Source of the DNA: JACQAI01 sp035507915
Lineage (GTDB): Bacteria; Pseudomonadota; Alphaproteobacteria; Elsterales; Elsteraceae
Length of the DNA: 23,403 bases
Assembly: GCA_035507915.1 (NCBI GenBank)
Contig: DATJNS010000035.1
Span: 1 to 23,403 of the forward strand
Reading direction: 5' to 3'
Shown here: positions 1-5,918 of the stretch, piece by piece
Numbering within the stretch: position 1 is the stretch's first letter
How the letters are laid out: the number at the start of each line of letters is the position of its first letter
Program-made: the position numbers and the translations under genes
Notes under the pieces: generated by a model
Told to the model about the DNA's origin: nothing
Databases searched by the model: none
Seen by the model: only the letters and a program-made list of their open reading frames with translations

Positions 1-1
1 G

Positions 2-1063
2 CGCGACGGCATCGGCATCAACTACGCCAGCGTCAATCGCGGCAAGCACAGCCTGGTGCTCGACCTCAAGCAGGAGGCGGCGCGCCCGGTGGTGCGGCGG
101 CTCGCCGAGCGCGCCGACGTGCTGCTGCACAGCTTCCTGCCCAGCACCGCCGCGAAGCTCGGCATCGACCACGCGGCGCTGAGCCGGATCAATCCGCGCC
201 TGGTGTTCTGCTCGATCTCGGGCTACGGCGCCCAGGGGCCGCTCGCCGACAAGCGCGGCTACGACCTGATGGTGCAGGCGTTCTCCGGCGTGATGTCGCT
301 GACCGGCATCGAGGGCGGCCCGCCGATCCGCGTCGGCCCGTCCTTCATCGACATGTCGACCGGCTTGAGCGCCTATGGCGGCGTCATGACGGCGCTGCTC
401 GGGCGCGAGCGCACCGGCCGCGGCGCTCACGTGCGCGCCTCGCTGCTCGAGACCGCGGTCGCCGTGCTCGGCCACCAGGGGCTCGGCTGGCTCGAGGCCG
501 GCGTGCTGCCGACCAAGCAGGGCACCGGCAGCGCGCATCTGGCGCCCTATCAGGCGTTCCGCTGCCGCGACGGCTACATGCTGGCGGGCGCGCCCAACGA
601 CGCGGCGTGGCGCCGCTTCTGCTCGGCGCTCGGCACGCCCGCGCTGGTCGACGATCCGCGCTTCGCCGACAACCACGCGCGCGTCGCCAACCGCGGCGCG
701 CTGGTCGAGGCGCTGGAGGCGCGCTTCGGGACGCAGCCGGTGGCGCACTGGGTCGAGCGCTTCGAGGCCGCCAAGGTGGCGTGCGCGCCGATCCACACGC
801 TCGACCAGATCCTCGTCCACCCGCAGGTGCGCGCCAACGACATGGTGGTCGAGGTCGACGGCAACGACGGCACGACCGTGTCGGGCCTCGGCACGCCCTT
901 CAAGCTGTCCGAGGGCGGCGGCACCGCGCGCCGCGGCGTGCCGCGCCTCGGCGCCGACACCGTCGCGGTGCTGCGCGACAGGTTGCAATTCTCCGACGCC
1001 GAGATCGCCCAGCTGCGGGCGGCCGGCGCGGTCATCCAGGGAGAGGAAGCCCATGCCCGATAG
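2..1063 (+). CDS. CaiB/BaiF family CoA-transferase (5' partial)
   Basis: Family III CoA-transferase, which moves CoA from an acyl-CoA donor to a carboxylic acid in the cytoplasm. The frame is open from base 2, so the true start lies outside the window; a GTG at 56 is internal. The first codons read INYASVNRGKHSLVLDLK, the conserved family segment that precedes the linker domain. The Asp of SFIDMSTG, codon 350-352, fits the catalytic Asp that forms the acyl-anhydride in formyl-CoA transferase; the following GGVMTALLGRERTGRG is also family-typical. The stop lies 11 bp inside the next gene, an enoyl-CoA hydratase, so the two are co-transcribed and probably activate and then hydrate the same acid. 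The substrate cannot be told: family members act on oxalate, carnitine, mesaconate, bile acids and others. Confidence 0.93.
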   Translation, partial: RDGIGINYASVNRGKHSLVLDLKQEAARPVVRRLAERADVLLHSFLPSTAAKLGIDHAALSRINPRLVFCSISGYGAQGPLADKRGYDLMVQAFSGVMSLTGIEGGPPIRVGPSFIDMSTGLSAYGGVMTALLGRERTGRGAHVRASLLETAVAVLGHQGLGWLEAGVLPTKQGTGSAHLAPYQAFRCRDGYMLAGAPNDAAWRRFCSALGTPALVDDPRFADNHARVANRGALVEALEARFGTQPVAHWVERFEAAKVACAPIHTLDQILVHPQVRANDMVVEVDGNDGTTVSGLGTPFKLSEGGGTARRGVPRLGADTVAVLRDRLQFSDAEIAQLRAAGAVIQGEEAHAR

Positions 1064-1856
1064 TCCAGCCGCCGCCAACCTGGTCGAGTACGCCGTCCAG
1101 GATCACGTCGCGACCATCACGCTCAACCGGCCCGAGAAGCTCAACGCGTTCAGCGACGAGCTCGTGATCGCGCTGGGCGACGCGTTCCGCCGCCTCGACC
1201 TCGACGAGGACGCCTGGGTCGGCGTGGTGCACGGCAAGGGCCGCGCCTTCTCGACCGGCGCCGACGTCAACCAGCGGCAATTGCGCTCGCGCGAGGAGTT
1301 CATCCGGCTCGGCGGCCCGCAGGGCCGCGGCGCCAACTCGGCCGACCTCTACGCCCAGGCGGTCAACTGGAAGCCGATCATCTCGGCGGCGCACGGCTAC
1401 GTGATGGGGCTCGCGGTCGGCGTGTTCTTCGAGGCCGACCTGACGGTCGCCGAGGCGGGCACCAAGTTCCAGATCACCGAGACCGGGCGCGGCCTGTCGG
1501 GCGCGCGCTACTGGGGCATCCTGCAGCAGCGCGGCGGCGGCGCGCTGGTCAACGACGTCGCGCTGACCGGGCGCTTCTTCACCGCCGAGGAATGCGACGC
1601 CGCCGGCCTGCTCAACCGGCTCGCCGCGCCCGGCACGCTGCTCGAGACCGCCCACGATCTCGCCCGCGAGGTCTGCAAGGTGCCGCCGCTCAGCGTGCGC
1701 TCGGTCGTGCGCTCGCGGCGCTGGTACATGGACCGGCTGTCGCGCGAGATCCTGATGCAGATCGCGCCGCTCAAGCTCTATCTGTCGGAGGACTTCCAGG
1801 AGTCCGCGCGCGCCTTCGTCGAGAAGCGCAAGCCGAACCCCTACAAGGGGCGCTAG
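1053..1856 (+). CDS. Enoyl-CoA hydratase/isomerase (crotonase) family protein
   Basis: Crotonase-fold protein of 267 aa, the usual length. It should add water to, or isomerise, an enoyl-CoA. The N-terminus carries ATITLNRPEKLNAF (residues 20-33), the CoA-binding strand. GRAFSTGAD (63-71) and GYVMG (115-119) supply the oxyanion-hole amides. The first catalytic Glu of hydratases fits E143 in FQITETG. At the position of the second Glu (the E of the usual AMEMVLTG) the protein has Asp168 in NDVALTG, so strict hydratase activity is not certain. The ATG at 1053 overlaps the 3' end of the CoA-transferase gene by 11 bp and has GGGAGAGG upstream, consistent with translational coupling. The 3' end faces a small leftward gene only 10 bp away. 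Confidence 0.92.
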   Translation: MPDSPAAANLVEYAVQDHVATITLNRPEKLNAFSDELVIALGDAFRRLDLDEDAWVGVVHGKGRAFSTGADVNQRQLRSREEFIRLGGPQGRGANSADLYAQAVNWKPIISAAHGYVMGLAVGVFFEADLTVAEAGTKFQITETGRGLSGARYWGILQQRGGGALVNDVALTGRFFTAEECDAAGLLNRLAAPGTLLETAHDLAREVCKVPPLSVRSVVRSRRWYMDRLSREILMQIAPLKLYLSEDFQESARAFVEKRKPNPYKGR

Positions 1857-1866
1857 GCGGCGCGCC

Positions 1867-2019
1867 TCACCAGGCGCGCAGCGCCGACCACAACAGCTGG
1901 GCGCCGCTGACGCCGCCCTCGCCGTCCGCGAGGCCGGCCGCGGTGCCGAACGCGGCCAGCGCGACGAACAGCACGCCGATCACCAGCAGCGCCCACAGGG
2001 ACTTCGTCGACTCCGCCAT
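1867..2019 (-). CDS. Small single-pass membrane protein (50 aa), unknown function
   Basis: Short gene read leftward from an ATG at 2019 to a TGA at 1867. After a polar start MAESTKS comes one hydrophobic helix, about residues 8-29 (begins LWALLVIGVLFVALAAF), then a Gly/Asp-rich turn and an amphipathic end ending in SALRAW. I do not recognise a family; it resembles the tiny one-helix inner-membrane proteins common in alphaproteobacteria. Support for it being real is indirect: a coherent membrane helix, no Shine-Dalgarno sequence but a TAGCGT hexamer exactly 6 nt before the ATG, and a perfect TGTGA-N6-TCACA palindrome centred 41.5 bp upstream of the A of the ATG. That is the layout of a leaderless, CRP-type class II promoter. 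It converges on the enoyl-CoA hydratase gene. Confidence 0.62.
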   Translation of the reverse strand: MAESTKSLWALLVIGVLFVALAAFGTAAGLADGEGGVSGAQLLWSALRAW

Positions 2020-2025
2020 GTCGCC

Positions 2026-2031
2026 ACGCTA
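2026..2031 (-). promoter_or_regulatory. Predicted -10 element (TAGCGT) of leaderless small membrane protein gene
   Basis: The minus strand reads TAGCGT, then six bases, then ATG. That spacing would place the transcription start on the A of the start codon. The same hexamer with the same spacing precedes the PAS_5 gene at 17682, and TAGACT with the same spacing precedes the gene at 11124. No clear -35 element is visible, as expected if an activator binds the palindrome just upstream. Confidence 0.4.
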
Positions 2032-2052
2032 GCGCGCGGCCGGCGCGGTGCC

Positions 2053-2068
2053 TGTGAACCGGTTCACA
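2053..2068. promoter_or_regulatory. Perfect 16-bp palindrome TGTGAACCGGTTCACA, CRP-like operator
   Basis: Both halves match the CRP-family consensus TGTGA-N6-TCACA exactly. The centre lies between 2060 and 2061, 41.5 bp upstream of the A of the ATG at 2019, the classic class II activation position if that A is the transcription start. A LacI-family operator is the main alternative, because the centre is CCGG and the palindrome has even symmetry. Confidence 0.55.
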
Positions 2069-2070
2069 CG

Positions 2071-2099
2071 GGCCGAGATTTCATCGATCCGTCACGATC
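2071..2099. repeat. Direct repeat, copy 1
   Basis: A 29-bp segment beginning GGCCGAGATTTC and ending in the 15-mer CGATCCGTCACGATC. It recurs at 2393-2421 with four mismatches. This copy covers the last codons of the 78-aa gene. The pair brackets that gene. Confidence 0.55.
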
Positions 2100-2317
2100 C
2101 GCCGGTGCGGCCGCGTCTCGGTTCGACGCGTGCGCGCCGTATGCACCAAGCGCGTGCCGTACCAGACCTCGAACCCTTCGTGCTCGATCCCGCGCTTCTC
2201 GACGGTACGACGGCGGCACTCCGCAATCGCGTCCGCATCGCACGTGATGTCGCCGAGGGCTTCACCGTACGTGATGCGGCCCGCTTTGCCGAGGAAGTAG
2301 CATCGATAGCAATCCAT
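2081..2317 (-). CDS. Conserved small cytoplasmic protein (78 aa), unknown function
   Basis: Leftward gene with ATG at 2317 and TGA at 2081. The protein starts MDCYRCYFLGKAGRI, continues with ITCDADAIAECRR and ends with a conserved-looking FEVWYGTRLVHTA before a basic tail. That layout (YR.YFL..dGrI, an acidic segment, an Ala-rich helix, then evW.g.r.v) matches a widespread family of small hypothetical proteins in Rhizobiales and Rhodospirillales, recognised from memory and without known function. There is no signal peptide or membrane helix. No good Shine-Dalgarno sequence precedes the ATG. The last ~15 codons lie in a repeat that also occurs upstream at 2393-2421, so the basic tail may be a repeat-derived extension. 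Confidence 0.66.
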   Translation of the reverse strand: MDCYRCYFLGKAGRITYGEALGDITCDADAIAECRRRTVEKRGIEHEGFEVWYGTRLVHTARTRRTETRPHRRIVTDR

Positions 2318-2392
2318 GGCGCAGACTTGCGCCGACGCCGCGCCGACACCACCCTCGGGATCTACTCACAGCCTGTCGGTTGATTGCGAGTC

Positions 2393-2421
2393 GGCCGAGA
2401 CCTCGCCGATCCGTCACGATC
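2393..2421. repeat. Direct repeat, copy 2
   Basis: Begins GGCCGAGACCTC and ends with the same 15-mer CGATCCGTCACGATC as copy 1 at 2071-2099. It lies upstream of the 78-aa leftward gene. It may be the residue of an earlier tandem duplication of that gene's 3' end. Confidence 0.55.
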
Positions 2422-2598
2422 GCCCGGCGCCCGCGCATGCGTCCGCCGTCCATCCCTGCCTTACCAGGTCCGATGCAGGGCCATCCCCGGCCGCGCGGCC
2501 GCGGGGCCATGAAGAACGGTATCGCAGATCGCACGTGACATGAGCAGAGGCTGCTCGTGTCACTGGACCGCGCTTGTCGCTCCGACGTCCAAAAAGAC

Positions 2599-2679
2599 CG
2601 TCATGCCCGCGCACGCGGGCATCCAGGGTCGCGCGCGCCGCCGGTCGACTCCTGGAGCCCCGCTTGCGCGGGGACGACG
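2599..2679. repeat. REP-like element with two GC hairpins
   Basis: Two hairpins about 30 bp apart. The first is ATGCCCGCG-CA-CGCGGGCAT (perfect 9-bp stem); the second is CCCCGC-TTGC-GCGGGG (6-bp stem). The outer ends CGTCATGCCCGCG and GGGGACGACG and the inner ATCCAGG and CCTGGAG boxes follow the layout of the dispersed palindromes seen in many alphaproteobacteria, which read like this in intergenic DNA. It sits just past the 3' end of the TauD gene and could also stop transcription. Confidence 0.65.
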
Positions 2680-2707
2680 ACTGAGATCGGGGCGCGACGG
2701 GGCGTGC

Positions 2708-3580
2708 TCAGAACGGGCGGTCGCCCTCGGCGGTGACGCGGTGCATGACGCGGCGCTGGCCGTGATAGTCGTTGATCGGGTGGTGCAGCGCGCAGCGATT
2801 GTCCCACATCGTCAGGGTGCCGGGTGCCCAACGCACGCGGCAGGTGAACTCCGGACGCGACGCGTGGCGGTAGAGGAAGTCGAGCAGCGGCTTGCTCTCC
2901 TCGGCGGTCCAGCCCTTGAAGCGCAGCGTGTAGGACGAATTGACGTAGAGCGCCTTGCGGCCGGTCTCGGGATGCGTGCGCACGATCGGGTGCTCGGTCT
3001 CCCGGCTCAAGGTCTCGGCGACCGAGCTGTCGTCGCGCAGCTTCATGGTGCGGTCGGCGCCGTAGGACCGGCTGTCGATCGCCGCCGCGTAGGCGTGCGG
3101 GCCGAACACGCCGGTCAGCCCGTCGAGCGTCGCGCGCAGGCCGGCCGACAGCGTCTCGTAGGCGAGATACTGGTTGGCGAACAGGGTGTCGCCGCCGTAG
3201 GCCGGCACCTCGACGCCGTAGAGGAACGACGCCATCGGCGGCTTGTCGAGATAGGCGTTGTCGGAATGCCAGCTCTCGCCGAACGCCTTGCGCTCGTGCT
3301 TGTCCTTGACCACGACCATCAGCTCGGGCTTGCCCTCGGGGCTCTTGATGAACGGGTCGACCATCACCGGCCCGAAGCGGCGCGCGAAGGCGATCTGGTC
3401 GTCTTGCGTGAGTTTCTGGTCGGGGAACACGGCGACCAGGTGCTCGAGCCAGGCGCGGTGGATCTCGGCGTAGGTCTCCTGGTTGAGCCGCGCCAGGTCG
3501 GCGCCGCGGATCTCGGCGCCGATCGAGCCCGACAGCGGCCTGACCTCGATGGTGCGATAGGGTTCGCTCACGGCCGTCAT
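2708..3580 (-). CDS. TauD/TfdA family Fe(II)/2-oxoglutarate dioxygenase
   Basis: Non-heme iron oxygenase of 290 aa, full family length. Such enzymes hydroxylate a substrate such as taurine, an aryloxyacetate or a sulfonate while decarboxylating 2-oxoglutarate to succinate. The facial triad is visible: H105 and D107 in WHSDNAY and H266 in WDNRCALHH. R281 in RRVMHR should bind the 2-oxoglutarate C5 carboxylate. The N-terminal VRPLSGSIGAEIRGADLA is family-typical. The ATG at 3580 follows the stop of the DUF1883 gene by 7 bp, and its ribosome binding site, in TGAGGAAAGG, overlaps that stop, so it is the second gene of a leftward operon. A paralogue lies at 18861-19757. Genes near here give no sulfonate-transport context, so the substrate is open. 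Confidence 0.92.
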   Translation of the reverse strand: MTAVSEPYRTIEVRPLSGSIGAEIRGADLARLNQETYAEIHRAWLEHLVAVFPDQKLTQDDQIAFARRFGPVMVDPFIKSPEGKPELMVVVKDKHERKAFGESWHSDNAYLDKPPMASFLYGVEVPAYGGDTLFANQYLAYETLSAGLRATLDGLTGVFGPHAYAAAIDSRSYGADRTMKLRDDSSVAETLSRETEHPIVRTHPETGRKALYVNSSYTLRFKGWTAEESKPLLDFLYRHASRPEFTCRVRWAPGTLTMWDNRCALHHPINDYHGQRRVMHRVTAEGDRPF

Positions 3581-3587
3581 CCTTTCC

Positions 3588-3866
3588 TCACGGCTGCTTC
3601 TGATAGCTGATCGAGTACTTGATGCCGGTCGCCTTCTTGCCGTTGAGGTCGATCGCGATGTTCCAGTAGCCGTAATGCGGCACCTTGATCTTGATCGGCG
3701 CGGTCTTGAAGAAGCCGCCGACCGAGTCGTACTTGAAGCCGTTTTGGTATTTCTGGAAGTTCGTGTCGTCCATCAGGCGCACGTTGCACTGGTGGGTGAT
3801 CTGCACCACCACCGTGTCGCCGCTGCTCAGCAACTCGCGCGTATGGATGAAGTCCGTCGCTGCCAT
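3588..3866 (-). CDS. DUF1883 domain protein
   Basis: A 92-aa protein that is essentially one DUF1883 domain: a beta-rich core with GDTVVVQITHQCNVRLMDD near residues 16-34, then NFQKYQNG, a Gly-Gly turn (VGGFF) and YGYWNIAIDLNGKKATG. The family has no established biochemical function; some members are fused to TIR or other domains. There is no signal peptide or transmembrane segment. The ATG at 3866 has GGGGAG about 8 nt upstream, and a TAATCT hexamer (3893-3898 on the minus strand) could be the -10 element. Codon use is less GC-biased than in the neighbours (for example AAG/AAA- and TAT-rich), which may mean recent acquisition. The downstream TauD gene is translationally coupled to it. Confidence 0.82.
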   Translation of the reverse strand: MAATDFIHTRELLSSGDTVVVQITHQCNVRLMDDTNFQKYQNGFKYDSVGGFFKTAPIKIKVPHYGYWNIAIDLNGKKATGIKYSISYQKQP

Positions 3867-3910
3867 GGCTGGGCTCCCCGCCGATCGAGCGCAGATTACA
3901 CGCTCTTCCC

Positions 3911-3988
3911 CATCATTGCGAGGCGCGCCAATCCACAGGACCGTCGCGGGAACCCTGGCAAAATCCTTCCTGGAAGCCCATTATTGAC
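3911..3988. repeat. Degenerate copy of the CGTCATTGCGAG palindrome
   Basis: Starts CATCATTGCGAGG, then CAATCCACAGGACCGTCGCG, matching the left arm and core of the 84-bp element at 8100-8183 but lacking about 14 bp of the arm. The right arm is only vaguely present (ATCCTTCCTGG, then CATTATTGAC). It lies between divergent genes (DUF1883 and DUF433). Confidence 0.5.
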
Positions 3989-4015
3989 CCAGCATCTTTC
4001 CGGAAGCGTGTCGAC

Positions 4016-4237
4016 ATGACCCACGAGCGCATCGAGATCAATCCGGACGTCATGGGCGGAAAGCCGGTGATTCGCGGAACCCGCATTCCGGTCGAGCTGA
4101 TTCTGCGCAAGCTCGGGGCCGGTCTCCCGCCGGACGCCATCGTCGCCGACCATCCGCGCCTGACACCGGACGATATCCGCGCCGCGCAGGCGTTCGCCGC
4201 CGACTATCTCGCCGACGAAGAGCTCATCTACGGCTGA
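4016..4237 (+). CDS. DUF433 domain protein, probable antitoxin
   Basis: A 73-aa DUF433 protein, full length for the family. It shows the diagnostic MGGKPVIRGTRIPVELIL (residues 13-30), then a helical segment with LTPDDIRAAQAFAADYL. DUF433 proteins have a winged-helix-like fold and usually pair with DUF5615 PIN-like proteins as predicted type II toxin-antitoxin modules. Here the frame for such a partner begins 10 bp downstream (4248) but is frameshifted. GGAAG at 4002-4006 is a modest ribosome binding site. Sequence upstream is a degenerate palindromic repeat. The antitoxin gene itself looks intact. Confidence 0.88.
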   Translation: MTHERIEINPDVMGGKPVIRGTRIPVELILRKLGAGLPPDAIVADHPRLTPDDIRAAQAFAADYLADEELIYG

Positions 4238-4247
4238 ACGCGGTCCG

Positions 4248-4603
4248 ATGCGCTGGCTGGCCGACGAGTGCGTGGATGCCGCTCTTGTCGAGCACCTGCG
4301 GGCCGCCGGTCATGATGTCACATACATGGCGGAGAGCGCCCCGGCACGACGGATCGGCAGGCGATCGATAGCGCGCAGGCCGAGGGCCGCATCCTGCTGA
4401 CCGAGGACAAGGATTTCGGAGAACTCGTCTTTCGGCGCATGACAGCGGTTCCCGGTCTGGTTCTGCTTCGTATTGATCCCAAGCAACGCGCCCTCAAGTG
4501 GCCTAGACTGACTGCGGCGATCGAGCGGTTCGGTCCCGCACTGCTCGGCCGGTACACCGTCGTCGAACATTCCCGCGTGCGGTCGCGCCGCCTGACCCAG
4601 TAG
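4248..4603 (+). pseudogene. DUF5615 PIN-like toxin gene, frameshifted
   Basis: The first frame gives MRWLADECVD, then LVEHLRAAGHDVTYMAES, the start of a DUF5615 (Mut7-C/PIN-like) protein with the acidic LADE motif. After the CCCC run at 4339-4342 the family sequence continues in the -1 frame: PGTTDRQAIDSA, then RILLTEDKDFGELVFRR with the conserved acidic TEDKDFGEL, then PGLVLLRIDP, ending at a TAG at 4603. Restoring one C would give about 118 aa, the usual length. So either the gene carries a single-base deletion in a homopolymer, or there is a sequencing error. As read, translation leaves the family sequence after about 31 residues. The start lies 10 bp after the DUF433 stop, the usual operon order. 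Confidence 0.85.
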
Positions 4604-4677
4604 CTTCCGGGCGCTTGCTGCCCGCCCTGGACCGGCGCATCCTGGACACAACCAAACTTCATTCGAGGGAGGCGAGC

Positions 4678-5913
4678 ATGGCGCGCGACGGCTATCTGAT
4701 CCTCGACAGCGATCTCCACATGATGGAGCCCGACGATCTGTGGGCGACCTATCTCGACGCGCCGTTCCGCGACGACCCGCCGCGCTTCTTCGGCGGCCAG
4801 CGCGCCCAGCTCGCGCCGAGCGCCGACGACAAGGGCAACGCCGACTCGATCATGGGCATGGAGATCCAGGGCCTGGCGATCCCGGCGCACGCCGGCCAGG
4901 CCGGCGCGACCACCCAGAGCCGCGAGCTCCGGCGCCGCAGCCGCGCGCGCCATCCGCATTTCCAGGTCGCCCGCGCGCGCGGCTTCGACGCGCCCTCGAC
5001 CCTGACGGCGATGGACATCGAGGGCATCGACGTCGCGGTGATGTACGGCACGCGCGGCCGCCAGGTCCTGATGCATGACGACCTCAAGCCCGACTACGCC
5101 GCGGCGCTGGCGCGCGCCTACAACAACTGGGCCCACGACTACTGCCGGACCGATCCGCAGCGCCTGAAGTTCGCCGCCCAGATCGCCATGCACGACATCC
5201 CGAGCGCGGTCGCCGAGGCCGAGCGCTGCGTCAAGCAGCTCGGCGCGGTCGCGGTGATCGGCACGCCCAACCCGGTCGCCGGCCGCCACCTGCACGACGA
5301 CGACCGCGAGCCCTTGTGGCACGCGCTCGAGGAACTCGACGTGCCGATCGGCTTCCACCCGACCGGCAACACGGCGCTGCGCGACGACGCCGGCCGGCGC
5401 TTCGTCGGCCACGCCAACTTCCACCCGATCGCGCACGCCATCCGCAACCCGGTCGAGCTGATGGGCGCGCTCGCCAGCCTGACGACCGGCGGCGTGCTCG
5501 AGCGCCATCCCAAGCTGCGCTGCGCCCTGCTCGAAGGCACCGCCGGCTGGCTCGACTGGTGGCTGTGGCGGCTCGACGACCACTGGGAGAAGTACGGCCC
5601 CGGCTGCGAGCGCCAGATCAAGCTGCTGCCGAGCGAGTATTTCCGCCGCCAGTGCTACATCGCGCTCGACGTCGACGAGGAGCCGGCGGTCGACACCATC
5701 AAGCATCTGGGCGCCGACTATTTCGTCGTGTCGACCGACTACCCGCATTCCGACGGCGCGTTCCCCGAGGCGATGCAGCAGTTCCTCGGCCTGCCGCTCG
5801 ACGACACCGCGCGCCGCAAGATCCTGTGGGACAACTGCGCGCGGCTCTACGCCATCGACAGGCCCGCCAAGCCGCTCGCGCGCGACATCGCCGGCGCGTC
5901 GGCCGCCGAGTAG
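4678..5913 (+). CDS. Amidohydrolase 2 family metal-dependent hydrolase
   Basis: A TIM-barrel protein of 411 aa in the amidohydrolase 2 family, whose members include ACMSD-type decarboxylases and other metal-dependent hydrolases. Metal ligands seen: H14 in DSDLHMMEP, H227 in PIGFHPTG and D354 in STDYPHSDG. The first motif has a single DLH rather than the HxH of many amidohydrolases, normal for a subset of this family. I chose the ATG at 4678 because GAGGGAGG lies just before it; an in-frame GTG-type extension to 4615 has no such site. The gene is 5 bp ahead of an alpha/beta hydrolase and starts a three-gene operon (with the M20 amidase at 6820). A role in ring cleavage or decarboxylation of an aromatic intermediate is possible but not shown. 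Confidence 0.9.
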   Translation: MARDGYLILDSDLHMMEPDDLWATYLDAPFRDDPPRFFGGQRAQLAPSADDKGNADSIMGMEIQGLAIPAHAGQAGATTQSRELRRRSRARHPHFQVARARGFDAPSTLTAMDIEGIDVAVMYGTRGRQVLMHDDLKPDYAAALARAYNNWAHDYCRTDPQRLKFAAQIAMHDIPSAVAEAERCVKQLGAVAVIGTPNPVAGRHLHDDDREPLWHALEELDVPIGFHPTGNTALRDDAGRRFVGHANFHPIAHAIRNPVELMGALASLTTGGVLERHPKLRCALLEGTAGWLDWWLWRLDDHWEKYGPGCERQIKLLPSEYFRRQCYIALDVDEEPAVDTIKHLGADYFVVSTDYPHSDGAFPEAMQQFLGLPLDDTARRKILWDNCARLYAIDRPAKPLARDIAGASAAE

Positions 5914-5918
5914 CCGCG

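Larger units (their letters stand above)
2318..2707. other. Gene-free stretch with repeats
   Basis: I find no convincing gene in these 390 bp. It holds the second direct-repeat copy (2393-2421) and a REP-like double hairpin (2599-2679). Short open frames here are Arg/Ala/Pro-rich and lack ribosome binding sites. Its G+C looks slightly lower than that of the neighbouring genes. Confidence 0.6.

Noticed and set aside
2053..2068. LacI-type operator reading of the palindrome
   Set aside because: Possible because of even symmetry and a CCGG centre, but no LacI gene is near, and the -41.5 position with exact TGTGA/TCACA halves favours a CRP-family activator. Not excluded.
3893..3898. TAATCT as promoter of DUF1883
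   Set aside because: Plausible -10 but no -35 match and only one candidate; mentioned with the gene, not listed separately.
4318..5748. Long minus-strand open frame (476 codons)
   Set aside because: Antisense to the amidohydrolase and DUF5615 genes; Arg/Ala/Val-rich, no ribosome binding site and no family motif. Typical GC-rich shadow.
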